This document shows, in pieces, positions 1 through 12,672 of a DNA stretch of 64,000 nucleotides (the first letter of the stretch is position 1; every line of letters starts with the position of its first letter). The position numbers and the translations under genes are program-made. Below the pieces are notes generated by a model. It was given only the letters and a program-made list of their open reading frames with translations, was not told where the DNA came from and did not search any database. The stretch comes from Eonycteris spelaea (Eukaryota; Chordata; Mammalia; Chiroptera; Pteropodidae), in NCBI GenBank assembly GCA_003508835.1, contig PUFA01000164.1:3757001-3821000 (forward strand), in the 5' to 3' direction.

Positions 1-1055
1 TAAGTATCATTTAAAAGCTCTGACCTAAACACAATCTCTAAATAGCCCTGAGATCAGACATTTCAGGTAACTTCTCTAACCACAGTTCTTGTTTGTTTTG
101 TTTGAGTCATTTGTAAAATAGTAATATTTGTAACACAGTCTCTGAAGTTCCTTTTATCATCACTAACAATATAATCAACAAGCCATTGCTCTCTTCTACC
201 AAGTTTGGTCTTGAGTGTGATTTGCTTAATGAACCGATAACTATTTTCTGTCATTAGGGGTTGTTAACTCTCCAGAATACCATCTTGTGTGCATGATGAA
301 ATAATTATCGTCTTCTGTTTAAAAGACTAATTGTTAGCTTACTTCAACACTGTTTTAATGTATTAGTAGTAATAAGTGCAGCTGCTGTCAGTCGAATAAA
401 ACAAGCCATTAGTTGAGTACAGACACATCAAACTACTAATGTAGTGATTGTTGATAAACTATAATGCCAAGATGTCATTGACAGAGGAAATGTTCCTTAA
501 AAGAATTAACTAGAGTACCATACAGTTTTAAGAACGTGAACCAATTTGCATAAGCTAAGTCAAATAGTATTCAAAGTATAATCAAAAAACAGAAAATTAT
601 GTACTTCAAATATATTTTGAAATGGAAACTGCCAGAGTATAAACAATTAAAATATATTTAATAAAATATATGTTGGATTATTTCATTTTTAGTGTTAAAG
701 CAGAAAACTAGGATTCTTATTGACACCTCTATCACTTGCTCTCTGTATACAATTTATAAAGTAAGAATTTTCATTTATTTTAAGCTCTTATTACCTCACA
801 ATATGATTACCATGGATTCGCTACCATCTTTTTACCCTTTCCAATCTATTTCTTCATTTTATCTTTTTTTTTTTTAAATTTTTCCAACTCTACTGTGATA
901 TCTTATTCCTTTTAAACAAAAATCATTATTTAACCCATATTTTAGTTCCGGCATTGCCTCCCCACCCCCCCAAGTCTTATTTTTACTCTTGTTCTCAGAG
1001 TTTCAGTAGTGCCTTTGAGGGATTCATCTCCTCTAATGATGTGTTTTTGTTTTCT
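1..1055. other. Intron 9 sequence, nothing recognised
   Basis: AT-rich sequence without a convincing exon or named repeat. A short minus-strand open frame at 63-254 was compared with remembered EYS exon 10 and does not match. Confidence 0.5.
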
Positions 1056-1059
1056 GTTG

Positions 1060-1420
1060 TTGTTGTTTTTTTTAACCACCCTACTGGGGATGTGATTGAC
1101 ATACGGAAAGTTATAGATGTTGAATATATATATAACTTGATGTATATGGGGATGAGTATACAACCACGAAACAATAGTCCAGTCATTGTTATAAACTTAC
1201 CTCTCACTTCCAAAAATTTCCCACCCTCTTTGTTTGTTTTTATTTTTTCCCTTTGTGGTAAGAACATTTAACATAAGATCTACCCATTTAGCAGATCTTA
1301 AAATATACAATACAGTATTGCTAATCATAGGCCTTGTGTTGTACAACAGATTTCTAAAACTTGTTGATCTTCCATATCTGAAACTTTGTACCTTTTGAAA
1401 TACAGTGTTTTTAAAAGTGT
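1060..1420 (-). mobile_element. L1 3'-UTR fragment (old L1M type), antisense
   Basis: Read on the plus strand this resembles the reverse complement of the 3' untranslated region of old mammalian L1M elements: a stretch about a non-A/T-rich 'gtgattgacatacgg' start, then 'gttgaatatatatataac' and 'caatacagtattgctaatc', in the order known for those UTRs. No ORF2 remains attached. The match is from pattern memory and the subfamily is not assigned. Confidence 0.7.
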
Positions 1421-1916
1421 AATTCCTTCAATCTAATTCCCTCACTTCTTCAACTCCTCTATCCTGGCTTCATTGACATCTTTGTTCAATGGTCATTTTA
1501 TCATGGAAATTTTATCTGACCTCCCAAATTACTCTCCCAATGGCCCATATTTTACTTCTTTTTTTTAAATAGTTTTCTTTGATTATAATCATTCATATAT
1601 GAGCATTTTATTTCAATTAACAATTATATATTTATCACTGTATTTGCCCAATAACTCCCATTCAAAAAAATAATCTATGAGAATAGGGAATAGCTTGAGT
1701 TTTCTTTACAATTATTTATCTTGAGCCAATCAAATTCATGAAATGTAGCAGGTGCTAAGGAGATGTCTATTAAAGGAACAAAGCAAATAATAAGAATAGA
1801 AAATTCATTTTTTTAAATTTCACACTGTTATATAAATTTTATGTAATTAGAAAATACCTAGCAAAAGTTGAAGTGATTCAGGCAAATACAAATTAAAAAT
1901 ACACATCTTTTATTAC
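1421..1916. other. Intron 9 sequence next to exon 9
   Basis: AT-rich. It includes the exon 9 donor, which reads GTAATA on the minus strand from 1916 leftward. No other feature is seen. Confidence 0.5.
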
Positions 1917-2077
1917 CTGCAAATTCCAATTCCCACACACATTTAAATTGGGAAGGACGAGGAAGTTCAGCTTGGCAATATGGCTGATGGATCCACAGTA
2001 GCAACGGTGCAGAAGAATTAAGCAATCGTTCTTAGAAACCAACATAAATTTCTTGTGTACCCACGAGTACATATATA
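1917..2077 (-). pseudogene. EYS: EYS exon 9, frameshifted with premature stop
   Basis: The minus strand shows a pyrimidine-rich acceptor ending TTTTTCTAG, a 161-bp exon and a GTAATA donor. From the first base (phase 0, as expected after exon 8) it reads Y-I-C-T-R-G-Y-T-R-N-L-C-W-F-L-R and then meets TAA at 2018-2020, codon 20. Human EYS at residues 434-449 is very similar (Y-V-C-...-C-W-F-L-K). One base appears lost near 2029. In the shifted frame the C-Y-C-G motif follows, then about four bases are missing near 1978, and a third frame gives I-C-Q-...-Q-F-K-C-V-W-E-L-E-F-A up to the donor, again matching human. A 6-bp gain lies between. The sum (-1, -4, +6) explains 161 against the remembered 160 bp for human c.1300-1459. 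The family role is an EGF-like segment of a secreted retinal protein. This exon cannot encode it as written. Confidence 0.88.
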
Positions 2078-3392
2078 CTAGAAAAATGGAGCAATAAAAC
2101 AATGATAAGTATCTTAATGAAATGTTTCAGTATATATTTTGGCTTATAAAATGCATAGCTAATTTCTAAAAATATCAATTTTTAAGAAAATTCTATAGGA
2201 CACACCTTTTATCCCATGCTTTGTGTACCCCTTCTATTCTTCATCATGTTAATGTTTAAAATGTCTATGTAGTGTATTTTTGTCTTTGATTCATTTCTCA
2301 TACCTGTAGTCTACAATCTTCTGTTTGTTGGGCTATAATTATTTTTTAATTAAAAGTATAGTATAAAGTAATAGCCACACTATTTAAACACATGTGACCC
2401 AATAGGATTAAAACAATGAAATGCTAAGGTATTGTTTGAATGTGTTGAGCTTTAAAATTTAAATAATCTGAAAATATGTTAACATAATCAAACATATTTT
2501 CTAATAAATAATCTGTCTATGGTAACCTCTAGTATCTTCAAAGACAGAATTCATGACTGGTTATATCCACAATGAAATTAATTACACAATTCAGGTCATA
2601 TCAAGCTATCATTAAGTTTTAGCACATGCTGTTTTAATCAGGCCTTATGATAACATAAACCAATAAGATAAATTTAAGGCATGGAGACAGACTGGGGCTT
2701 TATGTTCTGTTTAGAGCAAGCATACTGTACAATTATTTCTACTTCTCTGAGTTTCCATGAATTTGGCAGAAGGAAGCAAAGCTGAGTCGTGGGGAGCAAG
2801 GAATCACTAAAATCTGACAATTCCTTTAATGCAATTACTACATTAAGTAAACTTTGTTCTAATTGTTTCAAGTCATAATGACCTTTACCTGGACTTGCTA
2901 TACAATTTCTTAATGGCTACACAAAGTATGATTCTTAAAGTATAAGTCTCTGTATAAATAAATGACCATAAAACTAATTGGAATCAACACTAAAGATTAA
3001 AATAATCTAAAAAATTATAATTTAATTACATTGAATGGCTATCAAAATAATACAATTTTATATTAAAATTTTAAGTCGATATCACCAAAAATGTTACTCT
3101 ATAACTTTATACCAAGACATAGAATTTTGACTCTTCAAACAGCATTAGCTAACCTTCACTGTCAGTGAATACTGTGTCTTACTGACCTATGATCTTCATT
3201 GAGATTTTCATTGCATTTGAATTTATGGATGTACACAATAAATTTAACAAAAAAAGCATATTATTTTATATTGAAAGAACCTGTAGTCATCTCTTTACTT
3301 CAAATAAAATAAAACAAAAGACTGAAAAATCTCAGCTTAAATTAAGCCGTCTCTCAGGGATTTTTGTTTGTTTGTTTTGTTTTGTTGTTTGC
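2078..3392. other. Intron 8, left end, nothing recognised
   Basis: AT-rich intron sequence with short open frames only. No repeat family is assigned. Confidence 0.45.
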
Positions 3393-3437
3393 TGTGTATG
3401 TGTGTGTGCGCGTGTGTGCGCGCGCACGCATGCGTGT
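3393..3437. repeat. Alternating pyrimidine-purine tract (TG/CG), Z-DNA type
   Basis: 45 bases of unbroken pyrimidine-purine alternation, mixing TG, CG, CA and TA steps, with a CG-rich core at 3408-3434. It follows a T/G-rich stretch (TTTG and TTTTG units, 3361-3390). Such tracts favour left-handed DNA. Confidence 0.9.
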
Positions 3438-5324
3438 TTTAAAATGAGAAAATCAGAAGGCAGCTGAACAAAAGTTATACAATGTTTGGCCTAGTCAGGA
3501 GTGAGGAATCCACTAAAAAAAATAAGATTTCACATCTTCCTGTAATTTGGGGAAGATGGACCAGTAAGGAGTAGGTGCAAACTAATGATAATAAATGCCA
3601 AACAAAATGACAGGAATAACATGGATCCCTGCTTACAGTGGTGCTATGGTGCACATCTTGTAGCTTGAATATTACTTGGAGACAAAATAGGGCTCTGACT
3701 TTTTCTGAATAAAAGAAACCAAAGTCTCTCACAGTAGATTTCAAGGGAAGTCAGAGGAATTTATTATTAGTACCCTTTATCTTGAATGAGAACACTGTGA
3801 AGGTAACCAGACTTTAGACAAAGTTTGGATTTAAATGGGGTTATTTGGAATAAGAAATTGGAGCTCTTATAACCATTTATAATTATTACAATACCAATAA
3901 AATGCCATCTAACTTAACCTGAGCATTAAGAGCAATGTATTTTATTAGACCATATGCAGAGGTTAGACCATGATATAGATTTATATCTGAATCCAACCTC
4001 TCATTCATGACTTGTGTGTTCATGTGAGAATTCATTTCTATACACACACAACATCACAACAAAAATACAAAATTGATGTACTATATAACCTTTAAAGCAG
4101 GTTAACAGAATATGTGTAAAGAAAGTAAGATGGATGAGTAAAGGCTTTTGAACAAGTAAATTAAACTTCATCTCTAAATATCTCTGAGCTTTCTAGCAGC
4201 CAAGAAAAAAGAGAAATCATGAAAATAAAGCCTAATTCTTCTTAGTGATTAGTTTTATTTTGGTGGATTCATTCTAGTTTATTGGGAGAACCACATTTCC
4301 AAATAATCTTTCTAAAAGATAATTTTCATATGGTGGAAGATATTAAACCATTGATAATCATGTAATGATCTCTTTGTTGAGAATTATTTATTAAATTGAC
4401 CACAAATTCATAAAGTTTTCTCTGAATAGTGCTACTTTATATTCAAGTGAGGTGATTTTCAATAAATTAAATTCTCTTGGAGTATATATTTCAAAAACAC
4501 TGCTAGTGAAGGAAAAGCAGTCATCATGAATTCAGGGGGATATGGTGACTAATATACTACTCACTGCCTGTTAAAACACAATTTTCTTCGTTCTGATAAA
4601 CTTAAGCAGAAAGACAGTTAATTGACTCAGAATCAATTGTATGGTCAGATTGGTGTTTTTGTGGAATTCAATTATTCTAAAGTGACTTTTATTTTCCAGA
4701 GAAGTAAATTTCTAGTAAATTTCATGAATGGCCCTCTATGTCATTGTTATCCAAAGTTCCACGATAAACACAAGTGACATGGTAATATTAACTTTTATCC
4801 ATCAATTTTATTTGGACCCACAGGGATTAAAAAAAATCTATATGGAAATGCTCACTTAGCTTTTTGATTTTTTAATCTCAAGTTAATAGTTGGAATTATG
4901 TTTTAAAAGAACACTTATTTTTTGATACTATTTCTAATTGAGTTCATGGATTAGATAACAAATTTTAGTTCAAAAATATGTGGAGGCCTGGAAATTGATT
5001 TCCACATTCATAAGTTTCAACCTTTATCCATAAAATAGAAATTTAACTCTCTTTATATAAAATGGGGTTGTTTGTTCTGGTACAGTAGATTTAGGGTGAC
5101 CAGCTCAACTGTTTGTTTGGGACTTTATTTTTTTAGCATTGAAATTCATGTGTCCAGTGAAGGCACTCAGTCCTAGGCAAACTGGTCATGTTGGTTTCCC
5201 TAAGGAAATTATGTATTCAAAGAAATTATTTCTGAAAGAAAGGAAAGGAGTATGAGGATCAGAGCCGCAGATAGTATGTGATGGAAGAGAGAAATTAATC
5301 TTCTGTTCTTCTAGGTCTCTAAAG

Positions 5325-5325
<1 letters not shown>
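3438..5325. other. Intron 8, unassigned
   Basis: AT-rich, no recognised gene or repeat. Several short blocks (for example 4560-4690) look non-repetitive. Confidence 0.4.
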
Positions 5326-5357
<32 letters not shown>

Positions 5358-5385
5358 TGCGCGCGCGCGCGCGCGACGTGCATGT
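5326..5385. repeat. (GT)n(GC)n microsatellite, Z-DNA type
   Basis: A GT run passes into a GC run, giving 50 bases of perfect alternation (5326-5375), including 17 consecutive G/C bases at 5359-5375. After one phase flip at 5376 the alternation continues to 5385. A pure GC repeat is rare in AT-rich mammalian intron DNA, where CpG decays quickly. Confidence 0.92.
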
Positions 5386-6529
5386 TTATAGAGAGTTAAT
5401 TACCCAGCATAAGCTATCTAATACACTTATCAAAAGTTTCCTTCATCTAGATATGAAACTAGAGTCAGTACTGAAGATTGTTTCAACTTTGCAATATTTA
5501 TCGACTGTATTAAATTGGTTTTTATCTCATAAAATATATTTCTGTAAGAAAATGAATTTACATTGATTACAGTAAATAGTTGTTTATAAATTGCTGAGAA
5601 CATATATTGATAATAAGTTATAATCTATCTTATCCTTGACTGTCCTGTTTATACATAAAAATTGAAAACAGCAAACAATCAGCATTTACACTAGTGTTTT
5701 TTTTGTTTTTTTTTTTTAAGTGAGTAGGGTATCAGGGGGCAGGGATATACAGATATGCATTTAGTAGTGAACATCTATCTTATTGTTGACAGTGAAGTAA
5801 TTAACTTGCATATATTAGGAAACTAAACTTGAACTGATTTAAACTTCAATAAGCTCGTGAGAGCATATTTTTGTAAAAAAACAGTGAAATTAAGACAATG
5901 ATGAACCAGTTTCGCAATGACAGTAAAAAGAAACAAGAAAATTTGAAACCTGTTTTTAAAAAGAAAAGCAATCTATTTCTTATATCACATGTCACTGTAT
6001 GTTACATCAGAAAGAATTAAAGTTAGCAGTACCAAAATTTTGTAATTTAATTGACATACAAAAAAATTATAAAAAATTGATTTTCCTAACTGATTTAATA
6101 GATTATACGCCAAGTGTATTTAATGATGCTTTACTTAAGGCTTTTCTTCTTTTTAAAGGGAAACCAAATTTGATTGATAGTATAAAGATTTAAAAACAAT
6201 TCTAGATGTTGATTTCTTATTTTAATGGCCTAATTTCTTAGGCAAGATAATGATTTATTATAGATATTCTTCTTCTCATGCTATATTAAGCATCTTAAAC
6301 TACTTCTCAAAGAAACTGTATCCCAAAATCATGGCTTTTACCCATCATTGCCACATCTATTTCCTAATGATTTTATTTATGTTCATTTTAAGCACTCACC
6401 AGTTTTTAGAAACTATAGGAATATGTAGAAATATTTTTCTTTATATGATGAAGATACTAAAAATAGTAGTGAGATATATCACCTCTATCTCTACCCCCAC
6501 CATATGTGTGTGAGATAACATTTTACCAT
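5386..6529. other. Intron 8, unassigned
   Basis: AT-rich sequence with a T-rich run at 5697-5719. No gene or repeat family is recognised. Confidence 0.4.
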
Positions 6530-6760
6530 ATGTGTAAACTTTACCATTGTTCAAATAGTTCAAAAACATTATCTTATTAAATTCATTTCATTTGAATTTC
6601 CAACAGCTTGACCGAACAAATCATATTATACTCTATTTTATACTTCAGATAAGAAAATTATGAGTTTTTTTCCTTTGTGTAAGTTCATATGCCTAATTTT
6701 TATAGGGCTAGGACTGAAATCTATATACTTGGGTTTCAAATCCCATCATCTTTTACTTTA
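6530..6760 (-). mobile_element. MIR SINE fragment, antisense
   Basis: The order of elements matches the reverse complement of the mammalian-wide MIR SINE: an 'attatcttattaaattcatttc' type block, then 'cttcagataagaaaattatgag' and 'gactgaaatctatatacttggg' near the end. It is heavily diverged, as expected for this ancient tRNA-derived family. Confidence 0.6.
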
Positions 6761-7054
6761 TTTATGTTTTTTCATTTACTCTTGAACAGAAGTAGTACTG
6801 GTACAAGTGTTAATTGACAGAAAAATAATATTTTCACTAAAATTTAAAGTATAAAATCATAAATCTGAAAAGCTTTATTGTTTTTCTAATACCCCATCTT
6901 TTCATTTTCATTTTTTTACTCAATTCATTGTTCTTGATTTAGTACTAATAAAATATTAACATGTTATTTATTTGTAAAATATCTTATTTTACCTAGTTGA
7001 AAGAAATTCAATAACTTCCAAAAAAGCAGTGATGAATCCACACAGAAAAAACTT

Positions 7055-7563
7055 TAAAATATTCAATAATTTGCTGCCTACAATTAACTCAATTTAGCTT
7101 TAAGTACACACATAAACTGAAAATAAAGGTATGGAAAGATATTTCAAGTAACTGTTAATCCGAATAAAGTGGGGGTAGCTAGACAATATCAAGAAACACA
7201 GTTTTTAAGTAAAAAAAAAATGTTCAAAAGAGACAAAGATAGTTACTATATATTGATGAAGGGGTCAATCTATCAAGAAGACACAATATCTGTGAACATT
7301 CATGCACCCAAATTTGACACACCTAAATATAAAGCAAATTCTAAAAGAACTAAAAGGAGAAATAAATTATAATACAGCAACACTTAGGAACTTCAATACC
7401 TCACTTTCTCAGGAATAAATAGATCAATTCAGAGAATCAATAAAGGAACAGAAGATTTGAACAAAACAGTAATCCAAATGATTGTAACAGACATGTACAG
7501 GGCAACCCATCAAACAGAACACACATTCTTCAATGTGTATATACTTTCCTAGCTCCATATATA

Positions 7564-7638
<75 letters not shown>

Positions 7639-9335
7639 ATTATATATATATATATATATTATTATTATTATTTGGAAAGATTAACAATATTGACAAAATT
7701 TTAGCTAGAGCAACTCAAAAAAAAGAGGACCCAAATAAATTATAAATGAAAAATAAGACTTTTCAACTTATATTGAACAAATAAAAAATTAGACTACTAT
7801 AAATAATTATGCACAAACAAATTGACAACCTAGAAGAAATGGATAATTTCTAGAAACATGCAATTGGCCAACAATAAACCATGAAAAAAATTTTTAAAAA
7901 CTCTGGACAAAAAATTAAAGAGTAAGGGAATTTAGTCAGGAGTCAAAACTTCCCAGTGAAGAAATCTCCCAGGACTAGATGGTTTTACTAAGGATTCTAC
8001 TAAATATTCAAAGAACTAATACCTATCCTTTTCAAACTTTTCTAAAAAGTAAAAGAGAAAAATACACTTCCAAATTTATTTTATTAGGCCAGCATTACCC
8101 TGATACCAAAATCAGACTAGGAACCTACAAGAGAATAACATTATACATCAATATCCCTGATGAATATAAATGCAAAAATTTTCAACAAAAATTAGCAACC
8201 CATTCAACAGTTCATTAAAAGATTATATATTATGATCAAGTGAGATTCATCCTTGGCATATAAGGATTGTTCAATGTATGTAAATCAATAAATGTGGTAC
8301 ATCACATTAATAAAATAAAATATAAAGATTATATGATCATGTCAATAGATTCATAAAAAAACATTTGACAAATTCAATTCATTTCCAATGGTAAAAAGGT
8401 TGACAGCTTTCATTTAAGTTCAGGGACAAAGAAGGGTGCACACTCTCACCACTCTCAACATATTACCGGAAGTTCTAGCCAAAGCAATTAAGCAAGAAAA
8501 AAATAAGAGGTATCTCATTTGGAAAGGAAGAAATAAAATTCTCTGTTTGCAGATAACATGATCTTATATATAGAAAACCCTAAAGACTTCACCAAAAAAC
8601 TATTAGAAATATCATTGAATTCAGTGAGGTTGCAGCATACAAAATCAACATACAAAAAAAAATCAATTGTGTTTCTATATACTAACAATAAATTACTTTA
8701 AGAAATAAAGAAAATCTCTTTTACAATAGCATCAGAAACAATAAAATACTTAGGAATTCATTTAATGAACGAGATGGAAGATCTGTATACTGACAACTAT
8801 AAAATACTAATAAAATAAATTGAAGAAAAAATAATTAGAAAGATACCTTGTGTTCTTGGATTGGACTAAATAATATTATTAAAATGTCCCTACTACCCGT
8901 AGCCATCTATAGACTCAATGCAATCTTAATTAATATTTCAAGAGTATTTTTTTCATAAATAGAAAAATTATTCCAAAAATGTTTGTGAAACAACAAAAGA
9001 CCCAAAATAGCCAATGTAACCCCGAGAAAAAAGAACAAAGAGGCATAACAGTTCCTGATTTCAAACTACTATAAAGCTATAGTACTCAAAACACAGGGGT
9101 GCTAGTATAAAAACAGATGGATAGACCAATGGAACAGAATTGAGAACCCATAATAAGTCTATATGCATAATTTTCAACAAAGGAGCCAAAAAACATATAC
9201 TGGAGAAAAGAAAGCTTCTTTAATAAATGGCCATGGGAAAATTGGAAAGTTATACACAAAAGAATGAAACTAGACTGCTACTTGTCACTATACATAAAAA
9301 TTAACTCACAATAAGTAAAAACTTAAACGTAATTT
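7055..9335 (+). mobile_element. LINE-1 ORF2 remnant (old, internally deleted)
   Basis: Plus-strand sequence follows the order of mammalian L1 ORF2. The endonuclease end lies at 7055-7550 ('ggggtcaatctatcaagaag' block). The reverse transcriptase region follows, with 'tagaagaaatggataatttc' near 7830 and 'cccaggactagatggtttta' near 7968. Later ORF2 blocks are at 8560-9330, including 'tggccatgggaaaattgga'. Many stops and frameshifts are present, and no long open frame survives. A block between the endonuclease and RT parts is missing and a TC/TA microsatellite sits there. There is no 3' UTR, and the element ends near 9335. It is long inactive. The subfamily is not assigned. Confidence 0.88.
7568..7672. 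repeat. (TC)n(TA)n(ATT)n compound microsatellite
   Basis: About 19 TC units (7568-7606) run into a TA tract (7607-7660, broken by a TAATAAT segment) and then ATT units to 7672. The TA parts on both sides of the interruption are self-complementary and could extrude a hairpin or cruciform. It lies inside the L1 remnant. Confidence 0.95.
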
Positions 9336-12189
9336 TTTCTAAATATAATTTATGCAGCTTTGCATGGCATAGTTAGACATATTTGATAAATTTGCAAGCT
9401 CAAAAAGAGTAAATCCTTAACAGACTAAAAGTGATTTAATATCCTTTTTTACTTGCATAAAAGGTTGGAAAATTAGTTCAATAGTTAATAATTCATCTCT
9501 TCTAATACTAAACAAGTTTTTGTAACATTTTGTTATATTACTTGAAACGTATCTGTAGTTAAATGAAATATTATGTTAAATTTCTTTTTTATCTCTAAAA
9601 GTATATATTGAACTAAATCTTTCCCCCAAAAAACATATTTTTTTCAGTATCTTTTATATAATCATTCTTTACCTCAATGATTTCAATTTTTACATCCAAA
9701 ACTTAAATCTTAAATTTGTTACCCCATATAAATTGTGAAAATTTTTTCTTAAATATATTTTATAAGTCAATGTCTTAAATAATTTCTTACCTGTCATATG
9801 AATTCTGATTTTATTTCTATCAATATCTGTAACTGTTGGTCATTCTAATAAATTATTATTGGAGTAACATGATTTTTTAGACTAAATAGTTTTACTTATT
9901 TTGTTAAAGGCCATGGTAGACATATTGAATAAGTCTTTTAAAAGCAAAATTTCTAGATTATATTTCAAATTTTAAAAAAAGCTTAGAGTACTGATTAGAA
10001 AATTTTCTCACATGAGAAATATTTTTAAAAATTAATCTACATATTCTGTCAGTGACCAAGTGAAAATAATTATTGATATGCTAGATTAATAATACTGAAG
10101 TATAAAATGAATAAAACTTTAAAATATAATTTAGCATGAGTCAAAATAGCCTACTTCATTGCTGGATGAGTTTAAGACTTTAACTCATGGCCTGCATAAA
10201 AGCAATTTGGACATATTAAAAATACTAAAATTCACTCTGATATCTTTCTCTGGAGTAATTCTAAGTAATTTTATATTTCCTTCAGGTCTTTCTTATATCT
10301 ACCTTTTATATCATCAGTTTTAATGAGGAAATTAAAGGACAATATGCTTCTCTGGGTCAATTATGGTCATTATAAGTTCACCTTGAATGACACCATTGAG
10401 AACTTAACATCATTACTAAAAACACTGAATACATGTATTATAAGTATATCTTGGCCATTTAGAAGTTTGTATAATAAAAGAGAAACTCCTAATTTTTGAA
10501 AACCAAAATTTAATATATGTTTCTTGATTTCTGTATTCACTGTTTAAAAAGGATGAATACTTATAATTTTCTTTACAAGAAAATTTAACTGTGTGATAAT
10601 GAATATCATGCTGTTTAGGTACAATAATGTAATTAAACTTTGTGCCTCATTGTAAAAAGTTCTAATCATCAATCATCAGCATATTGTCAGTAGAAATTTT
10701 TTGTAAGTTGAGACAGATTGCCTGCAAAAAGACATGCTAACTCTCATAACAGAAACAAGAATAATTAGAGATTGACCCAGATTTGCTAATTAGTAATCCT
10801 ATTCAAAATATAATGGCAACAACCAATGACAACCATAAAAACTAACCTGTCACTCCTGTTCTTTCAGGACCTACAATATTCCTATAGTGGCCATCCATCT
10901 ACCTGTAGTTCTAAATACTTAAAATGTTCTGCTTAATCAAAATTTAGGTAAGAAAGTTATGAAGAGCTAGGGAAGGAGATAGAAAATATATTTAACATAT
11001 TAAATATGCTTAAATATCGTGAAACTCTCTTGCACATGCTCTCTCTCTCCATCATTTTGAGGAAACAATCCCTATAACAGATTAACACTATTAGCAAATC
11101 TGAATTTTGACTATTCTTAAGTATGAAATAAGATAATGTTCCATCTTGTTCAACAGTGTGTGCCTGGGTACAGAATTTACACAAAGTAGTTTTTAATAAA
11201 TATTCTTTCAATGAGGACAACTCGCAATATGGTGCCTATCGGTAAGCAAATAAATCTAAGAGATTAATAAAGAAAGATAGAGACATTTTCCATAAAGAGA
11301 TCTAAGGATTTTACAAAACTTATTGAGGAAAAATGAAAATTAATTATCTCATGAGCCTCTAAAATATGTGATTATATTCTAAGATCAAGATGTTGGCTCT
11401 ACAGTATAGTAAATTATATGTGGCTCTCACTTTGTAGCATGTATTGCCTCATTTTTAATTAATACTTTTACTGATCTCTTAGAGTGCCAGATGAAAGTGT
11501 TACTTCACAAATTGTTAAACGTCAGAATCACGTAGATCACAATTCATAGAATTAAATGTCCATATTGGGAAGTACAGCAGTTAAACAGTGTTCAATGGAT
11601 TAACTAGACCTAGTTCAATGCCTGTTATAACAACCAAGGAACTGATAAGACCCTTTTTCATTCTCCAATGTATCATATCTGGATAATAATTAGTAAGTCA
11701 CCTACACATGCAGAATATGGCATTAGCATTTCTGCCTGAGTGAGTAATGGGAGAGCAAAGTGTTAAAAGGGAAGATCTCACTTTATAAACATGCCTGCCG
11801 TTTCCCTTAGTAGGTGACAAATAGACCCACCAAACACGCCCACCATTTCAAAGTAAATGGAAATTTTAACCAATGAATGATGAATCCATTCCTTCTGAGA
11901 TACAGAACCAACCAATCATTTGCTGCTTTTCTTTTTTCTGACTTTCACTGATTTACCTGTGTCAATTAGTACAGAATGTCATCTGTACTTTAGCTTGGCT
12001 CTAAAACTCAAATTAGAAATGGCCAATAAGGATAAATCTAAAGTAACTTATTTTTATGTTTCCTGAATATTTTTAAAGAAAAGCGAACATCCTTCTTATA
12101 ATTCAAATTTATGTTTTCAGCTAGAGAGTGTCTCTAATCATTTAAACATGCAGTTTTCTTATGTTCAAAATAAATTTTCGGGAAATCTC
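9336..12189. other. Intron 8, long AT-rich stretch
   Basis: No gene. Mostly AT-rich single-copy-looking DNA. The part at 11700-11990 has higher complexity, with a CACGCCCACC motif near 11837 and two CCAAT motifs near 11870 and 11912. This is noted as a possible regulatory block only. Confidence 0.4.
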
Positions 12190-12672
12190 TGTTTTAGTTT
12201 TTGTATTTCTTTTCTGTTGCTGGTATAATAAATTAACCTTAGTAGTTTAAAGCATTTTTATGTATATATCTCAAGTTTAGAAGTCTGAAATCATTTCTAT
12301 CGGGATAGAGCCAAGATTTTAGGAGGGCTGGTTGCTCCTGCAGCTGCCAGTGGAGAATCTGTTCCCATAGCTTTAAGAGCTTCTATATGTATCCTTTGCT
12401 TATTGACTCTTCCTACATCTACAAAGAGTATCACTCCAATCTCTGCATCTGCTATCATGTCACTTCCTCTGACTCTGACTCCTTCAGTAGCTCTTTTATA
12501 AGGATCTTTGTTATCACTTCAGGCCTAGCTGGATAATAGAGAATAATCTCATATCAAGATCTTGTCTTAATTACATCTTTAAAGTCTCTTTTTCCACATA
12601 AAATAACATCAGTGAGTTGGTATATTCTGGGATTAAGATACAGGCATAGATCTGGTGCCATTATTCAATCAA
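12190..12672 (+). repeat. Mammalian interspersed repeat of the 'ttctgttgctg / taattacatct' type
   Basis: The sequence follows a very common mammalian repeat that starts near 'tttctgttgctggtataata', passes 'gaagtctgaaatca' and 'atcactccaatctctgc', and ends near 'ttattcaatc'. I recognise the family by pattern but do not trust my memory of its name. A related end piece occurs at 51785-51986. Confidence 0.65.

Noticed and set aside
63..254. Minus-strand frame considered as EYS exon 10
   Set aside because: Only scattered similarity to remembered human residues 488-533. The cysteines and the W-F-P motif are absent and there is no good acceptor.
954..1271. 105-codon plus-strand frame
   Set aside because: Runs over an antisense L1 3' UTR. 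No coding character.
5186..5383. Frames through the GT/GC, TG/GA and TC repeats (5186-5566, 15600-15792, 44594-44785, 51389-51613)
   Set aside because: Pure translations of microsatellites (Cys-Val, His-Thr, Leu-Ser runs).
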